Assembly (NCBI GenBank): GCA_964512645.1
Contig: CAZEJS010000011.1
Span: forward strand, 13,375-77,374
DNA length: 64,000 nucleotides
Source of the DNA: CAZEJS01 sp964512645
Lineage (GTDB): Bacteria > Actinomycetota > Geothermincolia > Fen-727 > Anoxymicrobiaceae
Direction of reading: 5' to 3'
Under the pieces are notes generated by a model, which was not told the origin of the DNA, did no database searches, and worked only from the letters and a program-made list of their open reading frames with translations. A program made the translations under genes and the position numbers. This document shows positions 33,568 to 42,385 of this stretch, one piece after another. Every line of letters begins with the position of its first letter. Position 1 is the first letter of the stretch.

Positions 33568-35547
33568 TCAGATGGGAAGCACCGGTTCCCTGTTGTCGGG
33601 GTGAGGGCCGTCGGGAATCCACGGCGGCGACCCGCCGGGCACCAGCTCTTCCAGCAGCTCCCGGAGACTGTCCAGGTCCGGTCCGCCCGGCAGGCCCTTG
33701 AGGAGCATGTCGAACATGTCGAGCATGTCCGCCCCCGGTGCGCCTGCCGCCATGTCCTCCTCAGCGTGGGTCTCGAGTATCCAGCGCCTGTGGAGCGCCG
33801 CGACCGCCTCGGCGTCGCCGCCCGAGAACGAGGCCACCAGGTCCTCCGGCGCCGCTTCGCGGAACGCGTAACTTTCGTAATATTTCTTCAGCCCACGCTC
33901 GAACGCGGACGCGCCCACCAGCTTCTCCAGGGCTTCGAAGAAAAGCGCGCCCTTGGAGTAGACGGCCGCCTGGAACCGGGTCGCGCTGGAGAATTCGTCG
34001 GCCGGTGTGTCCACCGCCAGGTCGTCCCCGCCGCCCAGCCACCTGCCGGCGCGGTAAGGCAGGGCCACATGCACCTGGAGCTGTTTTCTCGCCTCTTCCT
34101 CCCCGTGCGCCCAGCGGAAGTACAGGACGGCGCAGTAGTTCGTCAGGGACTCGTCCTGCCAGGGGTGGGCGATGGAGTCGCTGCCCACGGCCAGGCCCCA
34201 CCACTGGTGGCCGACCTCGTGGGCGACGGTGAACTCCAGCACGTCTCCGAGCAGTCCGCCGCCGAGGGATTCGAAGAGGTCCTCCAGCGGCGACCCCTCG
34301 ACTCCGAGCATACCCACGGGGTTTCCGTAGAGCATCCCGGCGATCTGGACCTGCCCGGAGAACTCCATGCCGCCGGCGCCGCCTCCCAACGGGGCCTCGC
34401 ATACGTTGAGGCCGACGTAAGGGTACCCGCCGATGTGACCGTTGTACTGCTCCAGCGCCTGCCGCGCGAAACGCAGAGCGTCCTTCCCCCTGGACGTGCC
34501 TTTCAGGTAATAAGAGGATACGACGGTCCGGCCCACCCGCTCCCTGACGACCTTGTAATCCGGGCCGGCCTGGGCGGTAAAGTCGCGCAGGGGGCCGCCC
34601 CTGAACCTGTGGGTCCTTCTTCCGCGCGAGCCCCCGCCGCCGTCCCGCACCCCCGGGGCGGCTACCACGTAGTCAGATGGCGCGTCTATCGAGACGTTGT
34701 AGTAGGCGCACCTGAAATTGCTCATGTCGCCCAGGGCCGGGACCTCCCTGTCCTCCCAGCCCCGCTCACCGTAGCCGGCGACGGTGGGGATGAAGTAGCC
34801 CAGGTCGTAAACGCTGCCGCTGTACCCGAAAACGCCGTAGCCGCCCCCGGGGCGCCCGAGCAACTGCTCGATGCTCCCCGTGCCGCCGCTTATCTCCGGG
34901 ATGGACTCGCTGAACTCAAGGGCCAGAAGCGCCTCCGCGCCGGGCGCCAGCCCCCCGCGTAGCGGGACATGGAGGAGCGAACCTTCGAGCTTCTCGCGGA
35001 CCGCCCTGCCGTCAACGGTGACCCGGTTCACCCGAGCGCCGGAACCCCCGGGGTTGACCACCGGGCTGCCGGCGTAGACGCGGAGGACTATTTCGTCCAG
35101 GGCCGCGCCTGTCACGTTGGTGAACAGGACCCGCGCTCTGCCGGAGATCGTGTGCGCGTCCGTGTCGAGCTTCGAGCTGACGGAGTAGACAGGTGCCCCA
35201 TCGACCCTCGCGGTGGCCCGTCTCTTCCAGTGGTCGGTCAGGTACTCCCGTGCCGCGTTCACCGACTCCTTCATCTCGGCGCGGGTCGCGGGGAGCGGTG
35301 CCGGGCCGCCTCCGCCGCCGCCGAACACGATGGCGAGTGCCCCGCCCGCCGCCAGCAGGAGCAGCACGAGCGCGGCCGCGGCGATCCATGCGGCCGGGCG
35401 CCGGCGTCCCTCCACGCCGCCCGCGGGGCGTTCACCGCCTGTGTCCAGCCCGGCGCCGCACGCCGGACAGAACCGCGGCCGCCGGCCCTCGCTGGGACGG
35501 GAACAGCGGGGGCACCGGTACGTATCGGGGGGTTTGTCATCACGCAT
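33568..35547 (-). CDS. Membrane-anchored M1-family (gluzincin) metallopeptidase with N-terminal zinc ribbon
   Basis: A 659-residue protein. N-terminal zinc ribbon (C12-x2-C15, C27-x2-C30) in the cytoplasm, membrane helix about 53-75, then an extracellular part. The catalytic site is HEVGHQWW: His443, Glu444, His447 and the third ligand Glu466 (DESL), with 18 residues between as in M1 peptidases. GGMEFSG resembles the GAMEN exopeptidase motif. A beta-rich N-terminal domain precedes the catalytic one. Likely trims peptides outside the cell. The zinc-ribbon-TM fusion is uncommon for M1 enzymes. Confidence 0.88.
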   Translation of the reverse strand: MRDDKPPDTYRCPRCSRPSEGRRPRFCPACGAGLDTGGERPAGGVEGRRRPAAWIAAAALVLLLLAAGGALAIVFGGGGGGPAPLPATRAEMKESVNAAREYLTDHWKRRATARVDGAPVYSVSSKLDTDAHTISGRARVLFTNVTGAALDEIVLRVYAGSPVVNPGGSGARVNRVTVDGRAVREKLEGSLLHVPLRGGLAPGAEALLALEFSESIPEISGGTGSIEQLLGRPGGGYGVFGYSGSVYDLGYFIPTVAGYGERGWEDREVPALGDMSNFRCAYYNVSIDAPSDYVVAAPGVRDGGGGSRGRRTHRFRGGPLRDFTAQAGPDYKVVRERVGRTVVSSYYLKGTSRGKDALRFARQALEQYNGHIGGYPYVGLNVCEAPLGGGAGGMEFSGQVQIAGMLYGNPVGMLGVEGSPLEDLFESLGGGLLGDVLEFTVAHEVGHQWWGLAVGSDSIAHPWQDESLTNYCAVLYFRWAHGEEEARKQLQVHVALPYRAGRWLGGGDDLAVDTPADEFSSATRFQAAVYSKGALFFEALEKLVGASAFERGLKKYYESYAFREAAPEDLVASFSGGDAEAVAALHRRWILETHAEEDMAAGAPGADMLDMFDMLLKGLPGGPDLDSLRELLEELVPGGSPPWIPDGPHPDNREPVLPI

Positions 35548-35645
35548 GGTTCACTCCGCCGGGTCCGAAAACCGCCCGTGCTGATATCATATTAAACGAT
35601 AATCCCCTTAGCTCAGCCAGGCACAAGATATAGCGATTCGGATGT

Positions 35646-36137
35646 CATACCCCGGTGCTCGTCTGTATGAGCGTCGAGGACGGCAAGCAGGGTTACGCCA
35701 GTATGAAGGCCCTGAGCGGCGTGACAGTCACCGATATCAAGGACGCGGCTACGGAGATGGTCGATCCGGGCGCCACAGTGGTCACCGACGGCTTTCTTGC
35801 CTATACCCTGAGCTTGGCCAGCTACGAGCACAAGGTCAAGGTCACAGGGGACACAAAGACCGCTGCCAGAAAGCTGCCCTGGGTACATATACTGATAGCC
35901 AATGCCAAAGCGATGATTTCTGACGTGCATCACGGTGTCTCGAAAGCCCACCTCCAAGAGCACCTCTCGGAGTTCTGCTGGCGGTTCTCCAGGCGGGGCC
36001 ATACTGACGAGTTGTTTGACCGGCTCCTGTGCTGTTGTCTCTGCTTGCCTGAGGCTGCACCGCTCACAGATTCTGTGTCCTCCTGCTCCTGCCTGCTTTG
36101 TCATCCTGGCGTGCTAAAATTAGGACAGAAAGGATGA
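35646..36137 (+). pseudogene. IS1595-family (ISXO2-like) transposase, 5'-truncated remnant
   Basis: The reading frame from about 35634 (after a TAG at 35631) to 36137 matches the C-terminal two thirds of an IS1595/ISXO2-type transposase: TPVLVCMSVEDGKQGYASM, GATVVTDGFLAY with the second catalytic Asp, and SEFCWRFSRRG with the Glu. The N-terminal zinc-ribbon part and the first catalytic Asp are missing, and no start codon fits the family (GTG 35655 would begin in mid-domain). The tail after FDRLL is also unlike the family. Therefore inactive. It ends 2 bp before tRNA-Gly. Confidence 0.8.
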
Positions 36138-36139
36138 TG

Positions 36140-36213
36140 GCCCACGTAGCTCAGTTGGATAGAGCACCCGCATGCCAAGCGGGAGGTCGTCGGTTCGAGT
36201 CCGACCGTGGGTT
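36140..36213 (+). tRNA. tRNA-Gly (GCC)
   Basis: Cloverleaf: acceptor GCCCACG/CGTGGGT (first pair G-U), D-arm GCTC/GAGC, anticodon stem CCCGC/GCGGG with GCC at 36174-36176, variable loop AGGTC, T-arm GTCGG/CCGAC, discriminator T36213. U73 is normal for bacterial tRNA-Gly. CCA is not encoded (CCT follows), so it needs the CCA-adding enzyme, encoded at 38190-39608. Confidence 0.95.
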
Positions 36214-36306
36214 CCTTTTCAGATAGAGCTTGATGGAACCGTTTGAGCTCATTGGCAAAGAGCGAGGACCGGAGGGCGCTATCGGAGGCCATGAGGTCCC
36301 GCCTTC

Positions 36307-36330
36307 AAGAGGGCCTCCCCCTCTTTTTTA
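36307..36330 (+). terminator. Rho-independent terminator after tRNA-Gly
   Basis: AAGAGGG and CCCTCTT pair around CCTCC, followed by five more T residues. It ends the tRNA-Gly transcript. Confidence 0.75.
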
Positions 36331-36360
36331 TTGACCCATGGTGGGTACGGGGTCTATAAT
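36331..36360 (+). promoter_or_regulatory. Strong sigma-70-type promoter
   Basis: TTGACC (36331-36336), 18-bp spacer, TATAAT (36355-36360): the best promoter match in the window. Transcription would start near 36367. It begins right after the tRNA-Gly terminator and 177 bp upstream of trmO. Confidence 0.7.
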
Positions 36361-36366
36361 TATGTT

Positions 36367-36428
36367 GCTTGGCATGCGGGTGATCAGAAATGATCTACGG
36401 TGAACCCCAGAGAGATCTGGGGTTCTTT
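36367..36428 (+). ncRNA. Possible small RNA or leader with two hairpins
   Basis: Directly downstream of the strong promoter are a hairpin GATCA-GAAA-TGATC (36382-36395, GNRA tetraloop) and a perfect 9-bp hairpin GAACCCCAG/CTGGGGTTC (36402-36425) followed by TTT. The second may act as a terminator, giving a transcript of about 60 nt, or as an attenuator in the trmO leader. No known RNA family is recognised. Confidence 0.4.
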
Positions 36429-36536
36429 GCATTTGGCTCCGAGACAAAGGAAGAAACATATGCTACATCTAGTCCCTAGCTGAGCAGAAGGTGCAATCGT
36501 TTCATATTTCATCAGATGACCGTTTGGAGATAGAGT

Positions 36537-36938
36537 TTGTCCGAAGCGAAAACTGGGTTCCGTTTCGAGCCGATCGGGTTCGTGGAGAACGAGTTCAAGG
36601 AAAGCAGGTACGACCCGGAGGAGTTCGCTGGCACCGTCTCGAGGATAAACGTCCTGGATCGTTACGCCGGGGGACTGTACCGGATCGAGGGGTTCGGGCG
36701 CCTTTACGTGCTCTTCCTATTCGACAGGTCAGAGGGCTACGACCTCGTCCTGCACCCCCGCGGAGACCCGGAGAGGCCCGTACGAGGCGTTTTCGCCACC
36801 CATTCTCCGCGGAGACCGAATCCGATCGGCCTGACGGTCGTCGAGCTGGTCGGCGTCGAAGGGAACGTCGTGATCGTGCGCGGTCTGGACGCGGTGGACG
36901 GCACGCCCGTGCTGGACATCAAACCGGCGGACCGCTGA
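36537..36938 (+). CDS. trmO: TrmO/TsaA-family tRNA methyltransferase
   Basis: A 133-residue protein of the UPF0066 family: FEPIGFVENEF at the start and GVFATHSPRRPNPIGLTVVE in the middle are the signature. TrmO methylates N6 of t6A37 in threonine tRNAs using SAM (established for E. coli). The protein is the length of the core domain only and lacks the C-terminal extension of E. coli TrmO. TTG 36537 is chosen, with GGAGATAG upstream. It is followed after 13 bp by the alpha/beta hydrolase gene. Confidence 0.88.
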   Translation: MSEAKTGFRFEPIGFVENEFKESRYDPEEFAGTVSRINVLDRYAGGLYRIEGFGRLYVLFLFDRSEGYDLVLHPRGDPERPVRGVFATHSPRRPNPIGLTVVELVGVEGNVVIVRGLDAVDGTPVLDIKPADR

Positions 36939-36951
36939 GACTTCAGGAGGG

Positions 36952-38193
36952 ATGATGGATAACGACGGCAAGAGGAGTTCCAGGGCTTTCGCGGCGATGT
37001 TCGCGGCCTCGGCCGCGGTCGCGGGTGCCTATGTCTACGCGGGACTGAAAACGCCCGAGCCCGGGGCGGACCAGGACGTAGCCGGAGACCTGACGGTAGA
37101 GAAGCGCTCTTTCACCACGGAAGACGGCGTTACGCTGCGGCTGAAGCGGTACGCCAACCCCGACGGCGACCCGGTGGTCTTTTTCCACGGTTTCAACGGA
37201 AACGGGTTCGAATTCGATCTGCCCCGCGAGGGTTTCAACATGGCGGTGTTCATGGCCCGCAGGGGATACGACGTCTGGATCAGCCACTTCAGGGGGTGCG
37301 GCCCCGGCGAGTATGCCTGCGACGACGGCGGCTGGACCCACAGCATCGACACGCTGGCCATATACGATGCGCCCGCCATTATCGACGGCGTGATCGAGGC
37401 CACGGGAAGGCGGCCGTTCTGGATCGGCCACAGCATGGGGGGCATGGTCCTGTACATGTACCTCCAGGGCGTAAGGTACGAGGGGGACCCCGCCGACTGC
37501 ATCGTGGTCTCCGACCCGTCCCTGGTAGAGGAGCGCAACGGCAAGCTTCTCGGGGGCGTGCCGATCGCCAGCCCCCCGGCTTTCTGGTGGCCCCGCGACC
37601 ACCTCTACAGGATCGCCAACGGTTCCGCCCTCGGCCGCGGCGTTATTGGCGCGATGGTGCTGTCCAACCGGGCGAGGACACGCTTCGCGCCCAAGCTCCG
37701 GATCGGCAGCAACGCGCGCGGGGTCGTCTTCAACCGGCCGAAAGGCATCAGGTTCCTTTCCCGCAGCCCGCTGGGCATCCTGGTCTACAACCGCAGGAAC
37801 ACCGATTCGCAGACCTCGACCTCCCTGGTAAAGTGGGGGGCGGACGACGTCTCCACCCGGATGTCGGTCCAACTGATGGAAGGGGTGAAGAACGTCAACT
37901 ACAGGCAGTACGCTCCCTTCGTCTTCGGGGCGGAGCCTTACGACTACACCGAGAACATGGACCTGGTCACCGCCCCGATGCTTTTCGTCACCGGGGAGAA
38001 GGATTTCGCCAACTGGGAGGCGATCAAGCGCTACGGTTTCGACAGGGTGTCCAGCGAGCGCAAGGACTTCGTGATGCTCCCCGGGTACGGCCACACCGAC
38101 CTGGTGATGGGGAAGAACGTCTCCGAAGAGGTGTACCCGCTGATAGCCGACTGGATGGACTCCATCCGGTCGGGGCCGGAAGGCACGGGCTAG
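36952..38193 (+). CDS. Alpha/beta hydrolase, acid-lipase-like, membrane anchored
   Basis: A 413-residue protein with an N-terminal anchor helix (about 12-31). The fold marks are HGFNGNG (oxyanion), DVWISHFRGCG, the nucleophile elbow GHSMGG with Ser161, then Asp351 (TGEKDF) and His381 (YGHTD) to complete the triad. DVW-x4-RG resembles gastric/lysosomal acid lipases. Likely a lipase or esterase acting at the membrane. Preceded by AGGAGG; ATG 36952 or 36955. Its stop overlaps the stop of the convergent cca gene by 4 bp. Confidence 0.88.
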   Translation: MMDNDGKRSSRAFAAMFAASAAVAGAYVYAGLKTPEPGADQDVAGDLTVEKRSFTTEDGVTLRLKRYANPDGDPVVFFHGFNGNGFEFDLPREGFNMAVFMARRGYDVWISHFRGCGPGEYACDDGGWTHSIDTLAIYDAPAIIDGVIEATGRRPFWIGHSMGGMVLYMYLQGVRYEGDPADCIVVSDPSLVEERNGKLLGGVPIASPPAFWWPRDHLYRIANGSALGRGVIGAMVLSNRARTRFAPKLRIGSNARGVVFNRPKGIRFLSRSPLGILVYNRRNTDSQTSTSLVKWGADDVSTRMSVQLMEGVKNVNYRQYAPFVFGAEPYDYTENMDLVTAPMLFVTGEKDFANWEAIKRYGFDRVSSERKDFVMLPGYGHTDLVMGKNVSEEVYPLIADWMDSIRSGPEGTG

Positions 38194-39608
38194 CCGCCCG
38201 GCCGTTCCCGCTCCAGGTACTCGCGGGCCGCCGCCGCCGCGGCCTCCCTGTCACCTGGCCGCAGGAGGCCGTCCACCACCAGTTGCTCGAGGTGGTGCTT
38301 GACCGGCCCGAGCCACCGCCCGGGTCCCCGGCCGAACAGTTCCATCAGCTCGTCGCCGTTCAGGGGGGAAGTGGCGCGGTGTATCTCTTCGTGGGTCGCG
38401 CCCAACCGCCTTATCCGCGCCTCGAGCGCGTCGATGGCCTCGAGGAACCGTGGCGCTCTCTCCAGGCTGCCGGCCCTGACGTCCGCCCGCGCCAGCTCGA
38501 ACACGGCGCTCAACGGGACGACCGTCTCGCCGTTCTTCAGGAGGGCGCAGTCCCGCACCAGGCGCCGGACCGCCGCGTCGCTCCACGACGGTTCGTAGCG
38601 GATCGGGCGCATGTGCCTGCGGACCAGGAAGGCGGTCGCCTCGATCTTCTCGCCGGGGTACTTCAACCGCTTCATGGCGCGGCGGGTGAGCTCCGCGCCG
38701 GCCCTGTCGTGCCCGGGGAACATCAGCCTGGGCTCGATGACCCGCGTGGGCGGCTTGCCCACATCGTGGAACAGGGCGGCGCGCCGCAGGAGAGGGTCGG
38801 GCTCCAGGCAGGCCATGGTCAGCAGGGTGTGCTCGAGGACGTCCGCGCGGTGGTAGGCCTCCGGCTGGGCGACACCCTTCATCGCGTACAGCTCCGGGGA
38901 AACCTCCGCCAGCAGCCCCGTCCCGGCGAGCAGCCCCACGCCGAGGTCGGGGTTCGCCGACACCAGGATCTTCTCCAGCTCGTCGCGCTTCCTTTCCCAG
39001 GAAATGTTGCCCATCTCCGGGGCCATCGAGCGGAGCACCTCGTACAGCCCGGGGTCGATCCGGAAGCCGAACTGCGCCGCGAAGCGCACGGCCCTCATCA
39101 TCCTCAAGGGGTCTTCCTTCATGCGCGGGGCGGGGCTCCCTGGGCTCTTCAGGACCCCGGCCTCGAGGTCACGGGCCCCCCCGAACAGGTCGATGAGTTC
39201 GCCGCCCGGCGGAAAGGCGCCGATCGCCATGGCGTTGATGGTGAAGTCCCGCCGGGACAGGTCCTCGTGGAGGTCCTCCACCCTGGTGACCTCGGGGTGC
39301 CTGGAACCCGGCGCGTAGGTGTCGGTCCTCAACGTGGTGATTTCGAAAGAGTAACCGTCCGCCGCAGTCCCGACCGTGCCGAACTTCTCCCCGATGGTGT
39401 ACACCGGCCCGAACCCCTCCAGGGCCTGCTTGACCTGCCCGGGCGGCAGGTCCGTGGCGAGGTCGATGTCGGCGGATTCCTCCCCGCGCAGCAGGTCGCG
39501 CACCCAGCCGCCGACGATGTAGAGCCGCCCGCCTCGCGCCCCGATGCGCTCGGCGAGGGCTTTCACCGGGCCGGGTATTTCGAAAGGACCGCCTGGTAGT
39601 GCCGCCAT
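38190..39608 (-). CDS. cca: CCA-adding enzyme / tRNA nucleotidyltransferase with HD domain
   Basis: A 472-residue protein: class II nucleotidyltransferase head with GG motif (Gly33-Gly34, IVGGWVRD) and catalytic ADIDLATD (Asp47, Asp49), the RRDFTINAMA and DPLRMMRAVRFAAQF motifs of the neck, and a C-terminal HD domain (AALFHDVGKP). Adds CCA to tRNA 3' ends. It is needed here, since tRNA-Gly upstream lacks an encoded CCA. A poly(A) polymerase role (PcnB) is less likely given the HD domain and length. Confidence 0.93.
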   Translation of the reverse strand: MAALPGGPFEIPGPVKALAERIGARGGRLYIVGGWVRDLLRGEESADIDLATDLPPGQVKQALEGFGPVYTIGEKFGTVGTAADGYSFEITTLRTDTYAPGSRHPEVTRVEDLHEDLSRRDFTINAMAIGAFPPGGELIDLFGGARDLEAGVLKSPGSPAPRMKEDPLRMMRAVRFAAQFGFRIDPGLYEVLRSMAPEMGNISWERKRDELEKILVSANPDLGVGLLAGTGLLAEVSPELYAMKGVAQPEAYHRADVLEHTLLTMACLEPDPLLRRAALFHDVGKPPTRVIEPRLMFPGHDRAGAELTRRAMKRLKYPGEKIEATAFLVRRHMRPIRYEPSWSDAAVRRLVRDCALLKNGETVVPLSAVFELARADVRAGSLERAPRFLEAIDALEARIRRLGATHEEIHRATSPLNGDELMELFGRGPGRWLGPVKHHLEQLVVDGLLRPGDREAAAAAAREYLERERPGG

Positions 39609-39730
39609 GCCGACAATGATAGCTCAACCGCCGGGGAGTGGTGTTCGTCTTCCGCTTGGGCAGCCTGCTGCTCCGCGTTTCCCGGCTTCCCCCGCACGGG
39701 CGGTCGGCGCCCCGCGTTCCCCGTTCGGGC

Positions 39731-42301
39731 TCACTCGAACTGGTAACGGTCGATGATGTCGTCCTGGATGGAGCGTCCGAGGTCGGCGAAATAGGCGCTG
39801 TAGCCGGCGACCTTGACGACCAGGTCGCGGTACGCCTCGGGGTCGTCCTGGGCGGCCCGGAGGGTGGCGTCGGAAACCACGTTCGGCTGGACGTGCATTC
39901 CTCCCAGCTCGAAGTAGGTGGAGAGCAGCGCGGCCATCCGCTCCACCCCCTCGCCGTTCTTTATATAAGAGGGGTGGATCTTCACGTTCAACGACACGCC
40001 CCCCGACAGCCTGTCGTGGCCAATCGCCGCCGCCGACTTCATGAAGGCGGTCAGGCCTTCGCCGGCGCCTATCCTGTTGGAGGGGGATATGCCGTTGGAG
40101 ATGGGCTCCCCGCGCCTCCTGCCGTCCGGTGTCGCGCCGATGTAGAAGCCGTCAAGCACGTGGTTGCCGTAGGAGTACATCCCGGCGCGGAACCTGCCGC
40201 CCCTGGCGTTGGCGTACTTCCCCGCCTCCTCGCTGAACAGGCGGACCACCTCGCGGGCCATGGCGTCGGCGCTATCGTCGTCCCTGCCGTACTTCGGGGC
40301 CAGGTTCACCAGCCTCAGCCTCAGGTCTTCCGCCCCCTTGAAGTCGGTCAGGCACGCGTCGGTGATCTCGGAGAGGGTGAGCTCCCTGCGCTCGAAGACG
40401 AACTCCCGTATGGCCAGAAGGGAGTCCACGCAGGTGGCGAGCCCGCGTCCGATGATGGAGGTGAAGTCGTAGGTAGCGCCTCCCCGGGTCACGTCGGTGG
40501 CGCTCTCCACGCAGCCGTCTATCATCGACGAGACGTAAGGGGAAGGGAGGAACTCCATGTAGGCCCGGTCCTTGCCCTCCACCGCGGTTACCAGCAGGGC
40601 GATATTGTGGGCGAGCTGACGGGCGAAAGCGGACATGAACTCATCGAAGGTGGCGAAGGAGTCCGGTTCCCCGGTCCGGACGCTCTTCTTCTGCCCGAAG
40701 ATGGGCACGGGTATCTCACCGTTGGTCATCGCCATGTGGACCACCAGAGGAAGGACGATCTCGTGACCGCCGGGGCAGGGGAAACAGTTGCCCCCGGCGC
40801 TCGTCTCGATGCATCCGACGACGTTGTAATTCCTCGCGTCTTGCAGGGTCATCCCGTCACCGACGAGCGCCGGCACGATGACGTCGTCGTTGAAGAACGC
40901 GTGCCCGCTGGCGGTACGGAACACTTCAACGCCCCGGCGCAGGTACTCCTCGGGCGAGCCCCCATGTACTCGGAGGGAGAGCTGGTTGATCGCGCCGCGC
41001 ATTCTCTCGTAGGCGTCAATCATCAGGTACGTGAGCTCGTTAGTGGCGTCTTCGCCGTCCTCGTCCGTCCCCCCGATGATGACGCAGTGCTGGCTGACGC
41101 CCAGGGTGCCGTTGGCCTCCGCGGCGATCTCCGGGATGAGCGAGACGTTGGCGGTCAGCTTGAGGTTCAGCTCCTCGAGAAGCTCGAGGGCCTCGGCGGC
41201 CGACAGGCGGCCTTCGTCTACGTCTTTGCGGAAGAGGGGGTACAGGTACTGGTCCGCGCGCCCTATCCCCAGCACGTCGTGCATCCCGTACTGGATTTCA
41301 CCGATCATCAGCGCGAACCATACCGCCTGAACCGCCTCGCGGAACGTGCGGGCGCCCCTCGCCGGGGCATGTTCGAGGTTGGCGGCTATCCCCTCCAGGC
41401 GCTCTTTTTCCGCCGGGTCGCCGGTGCCGGAGGCCTCTCCCGCCGCCAGCGCCCGGAGGCGCTCGGCGTAAGTGCACGCCGCGTCCATGCTTATCATGAC
41501 CGCCTCGAGGAACGCCCTCTTCCCCGGGTCGTCCTCGCCGTCCGGCTCCTCGAGCCTCCGGCGGGCCCTGTCCTTGATCCCCAGGAACCCCTCGCTCACC
41601 ACCTTTTCGACGGGCAGGTGCAGGTGGCCCTGGACGTCGTAGCAGTAGACGGCCATGCTGGGGTTGTTCTTGGAGAGCTCGTCCCGCGTCCTCCATGCCG
41701 TCAAGGCCCGGCGCGGGTGCTGCGGCTGCCCTTTTTTGATGCCCGCCATGACCCGCAGGTTCTCGCGCCCGGCGTGACGGGCGAAGCGCAGCATCGAGAA
41801 TACCTGCCGCAGGGTCCGGAAGGGATTGCCGCGCACGGGCTCGATGATGCCCGACTCCAGCCAGTTGGCCGCCTTGCGGTCCCTAAGGGAGCGCCCTTCC
41901 CAGTAGGGCAGGATCACCTCCAGGAAATCCTTCCGGTCCTCGGGCGTTATCTTGAACGGGCGCCCCTTCTCGGCGAGCACCTCCATCTCGATCTGGAGCG
42001 ACCTCAGCGAGTCGCCGCGCTCCGGAGCGATCACCGGCGAGAGGTAGGCGTCCGTCTTGTTCCCGACTATCCACTCGTCGGCGTAGATGTGGACCGGCTG
42101 GTTCTCGCAGGTGGCCTTGAGAGCAAGCGCGTTGCGGATGGAAGGGTCACGGCCCTCGGTCTCCCTGTAGACGCGGGTGTAATGGCGCGCGCGCTCGAGG
42201 CAGATCCTGTATTCAGCGCGGAGAAGCCGGTCCTTGAGCCGCCTGATGCGCGGGCTGTCCTCAGCCAGAAGCCCGGAGGTGTCGAGGGTTCTCACAGCCA
42301 T
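39731..42301 (-). CDS. Glycyl radical enzyme, dehydratase/lyase type, substrate unknown
   Basis: An 856-residue pyruvate-formate-lyase-like enzyme. The active-site Cys is Cys497 in YNVVGCIETSAGG, followed two residues later by Glu499, the C-x-E arrangement of glycerol/diol dehydratases, choline TMA-lyase and related C-C/C-O/C-N lyases. The glycyl radical sits at Gly833 in VKVAGYSAYFADL near the C-terminus. The residues after CIE (TSAGGNCFPCPGG) fit none of the subtypes I know, so substrate is open. The radical-SAM activating enzyme is not next door, which is unusual. Good ribosome site AAGGAGG; TATAAT at 42338-42333. Oxygen-sensitive, hence anaerobic. Confidence 0.9.
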   Translation of the reverse strand: MAVRTLDTSGLLAEDSPRIRRLKDRLLRAEYRICLERARHYTRVYRETEGRDPSIRNALALKATCENQPVHIYADEWIVGNKTDAYLSPVIAPERGDSLRSLQIEMEVLAEKGRPFKITPEDRKDFLEVILPYWEGRSLRDRKAANWLESGIIEPVRGNPFRTLRQVFSMLRFARHAGRENLRVMAGIKKGQPQHPRRALTAWRTRDELSKNNPSMAVYCYDVQGHLHLPVEKVVSEGFLGIKDRARRRLEEPDGEDDPGKRAFLEAVMISMDAACTYAERLRALAAGEASGTGDPAEKERLEGIAANLEHAPARGARTFREAVQAVWFALMIGEIQYGMHDVLGIGRADQYLYPLFRKDVDEGRLSAAEALELLEELNLKLTANVSLIPEIAAEANGTLGVSQHCVIIGGTDEDGEDATNELTYLMIDAYERMRGAINQLSLRVHGGSPEEYLRRGVEVFRTASGHAFFNDDVIVPALVGDGMTLQDARNYNVVGCIETSAGGNCFPCPGGHEIVLPLVVHMAMTNGEIPVPIFGQKKSVRTGEPDSFATFDEFMSAFARQLAHNIALLVTAVEGKDRAYMEFLPSPYVSSMIDGCVESATDVTRGGATYDFTSIIGRGLATCVDSLLAIREFVFERRELTLSEITDACLTDFKGAEDLRLRLVNLAPKYGRDDDSADAMAREVVRLFSEEAGKYANARGGRFRAGMYSYGNHVLDGFYIGATPDGRRRGEPISNGISPSNRIGAGEGLTAFMKSAAAIGHDRLSGGVSLNVKIHPSYIKNGEGVERMAALLSTYFELGGMHVQPNVVSDATLRAAQDDPEAYRDLVVKVAGYSAYFADLGRSIQDDIIDRYQFE

Positions 42302-42385
42302 GTTGCCTCCTTGCGGGCAGGGCTCGAATACAATTATAGACCTGCCGCGTCCGGCGAAGAAGGGCGGGGGCCGTTCCCGCGCGGG

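Noticed and set aside
32248..34962. 904-codon open frame opposite acyl-CoA dehydrogenase and the M1 peptidase
   Set aside because: Antisense to two conserved enzymes with complete active sites; composition is that of a shadow frame.
35600..35630. tRNA-like 5' half (TTAGCTCAGCC...)
   Set aside because: The D-arm is only half formed and no anticodon or T-arm follows, so it is not a tRNA gene; kept only as a possible scar.
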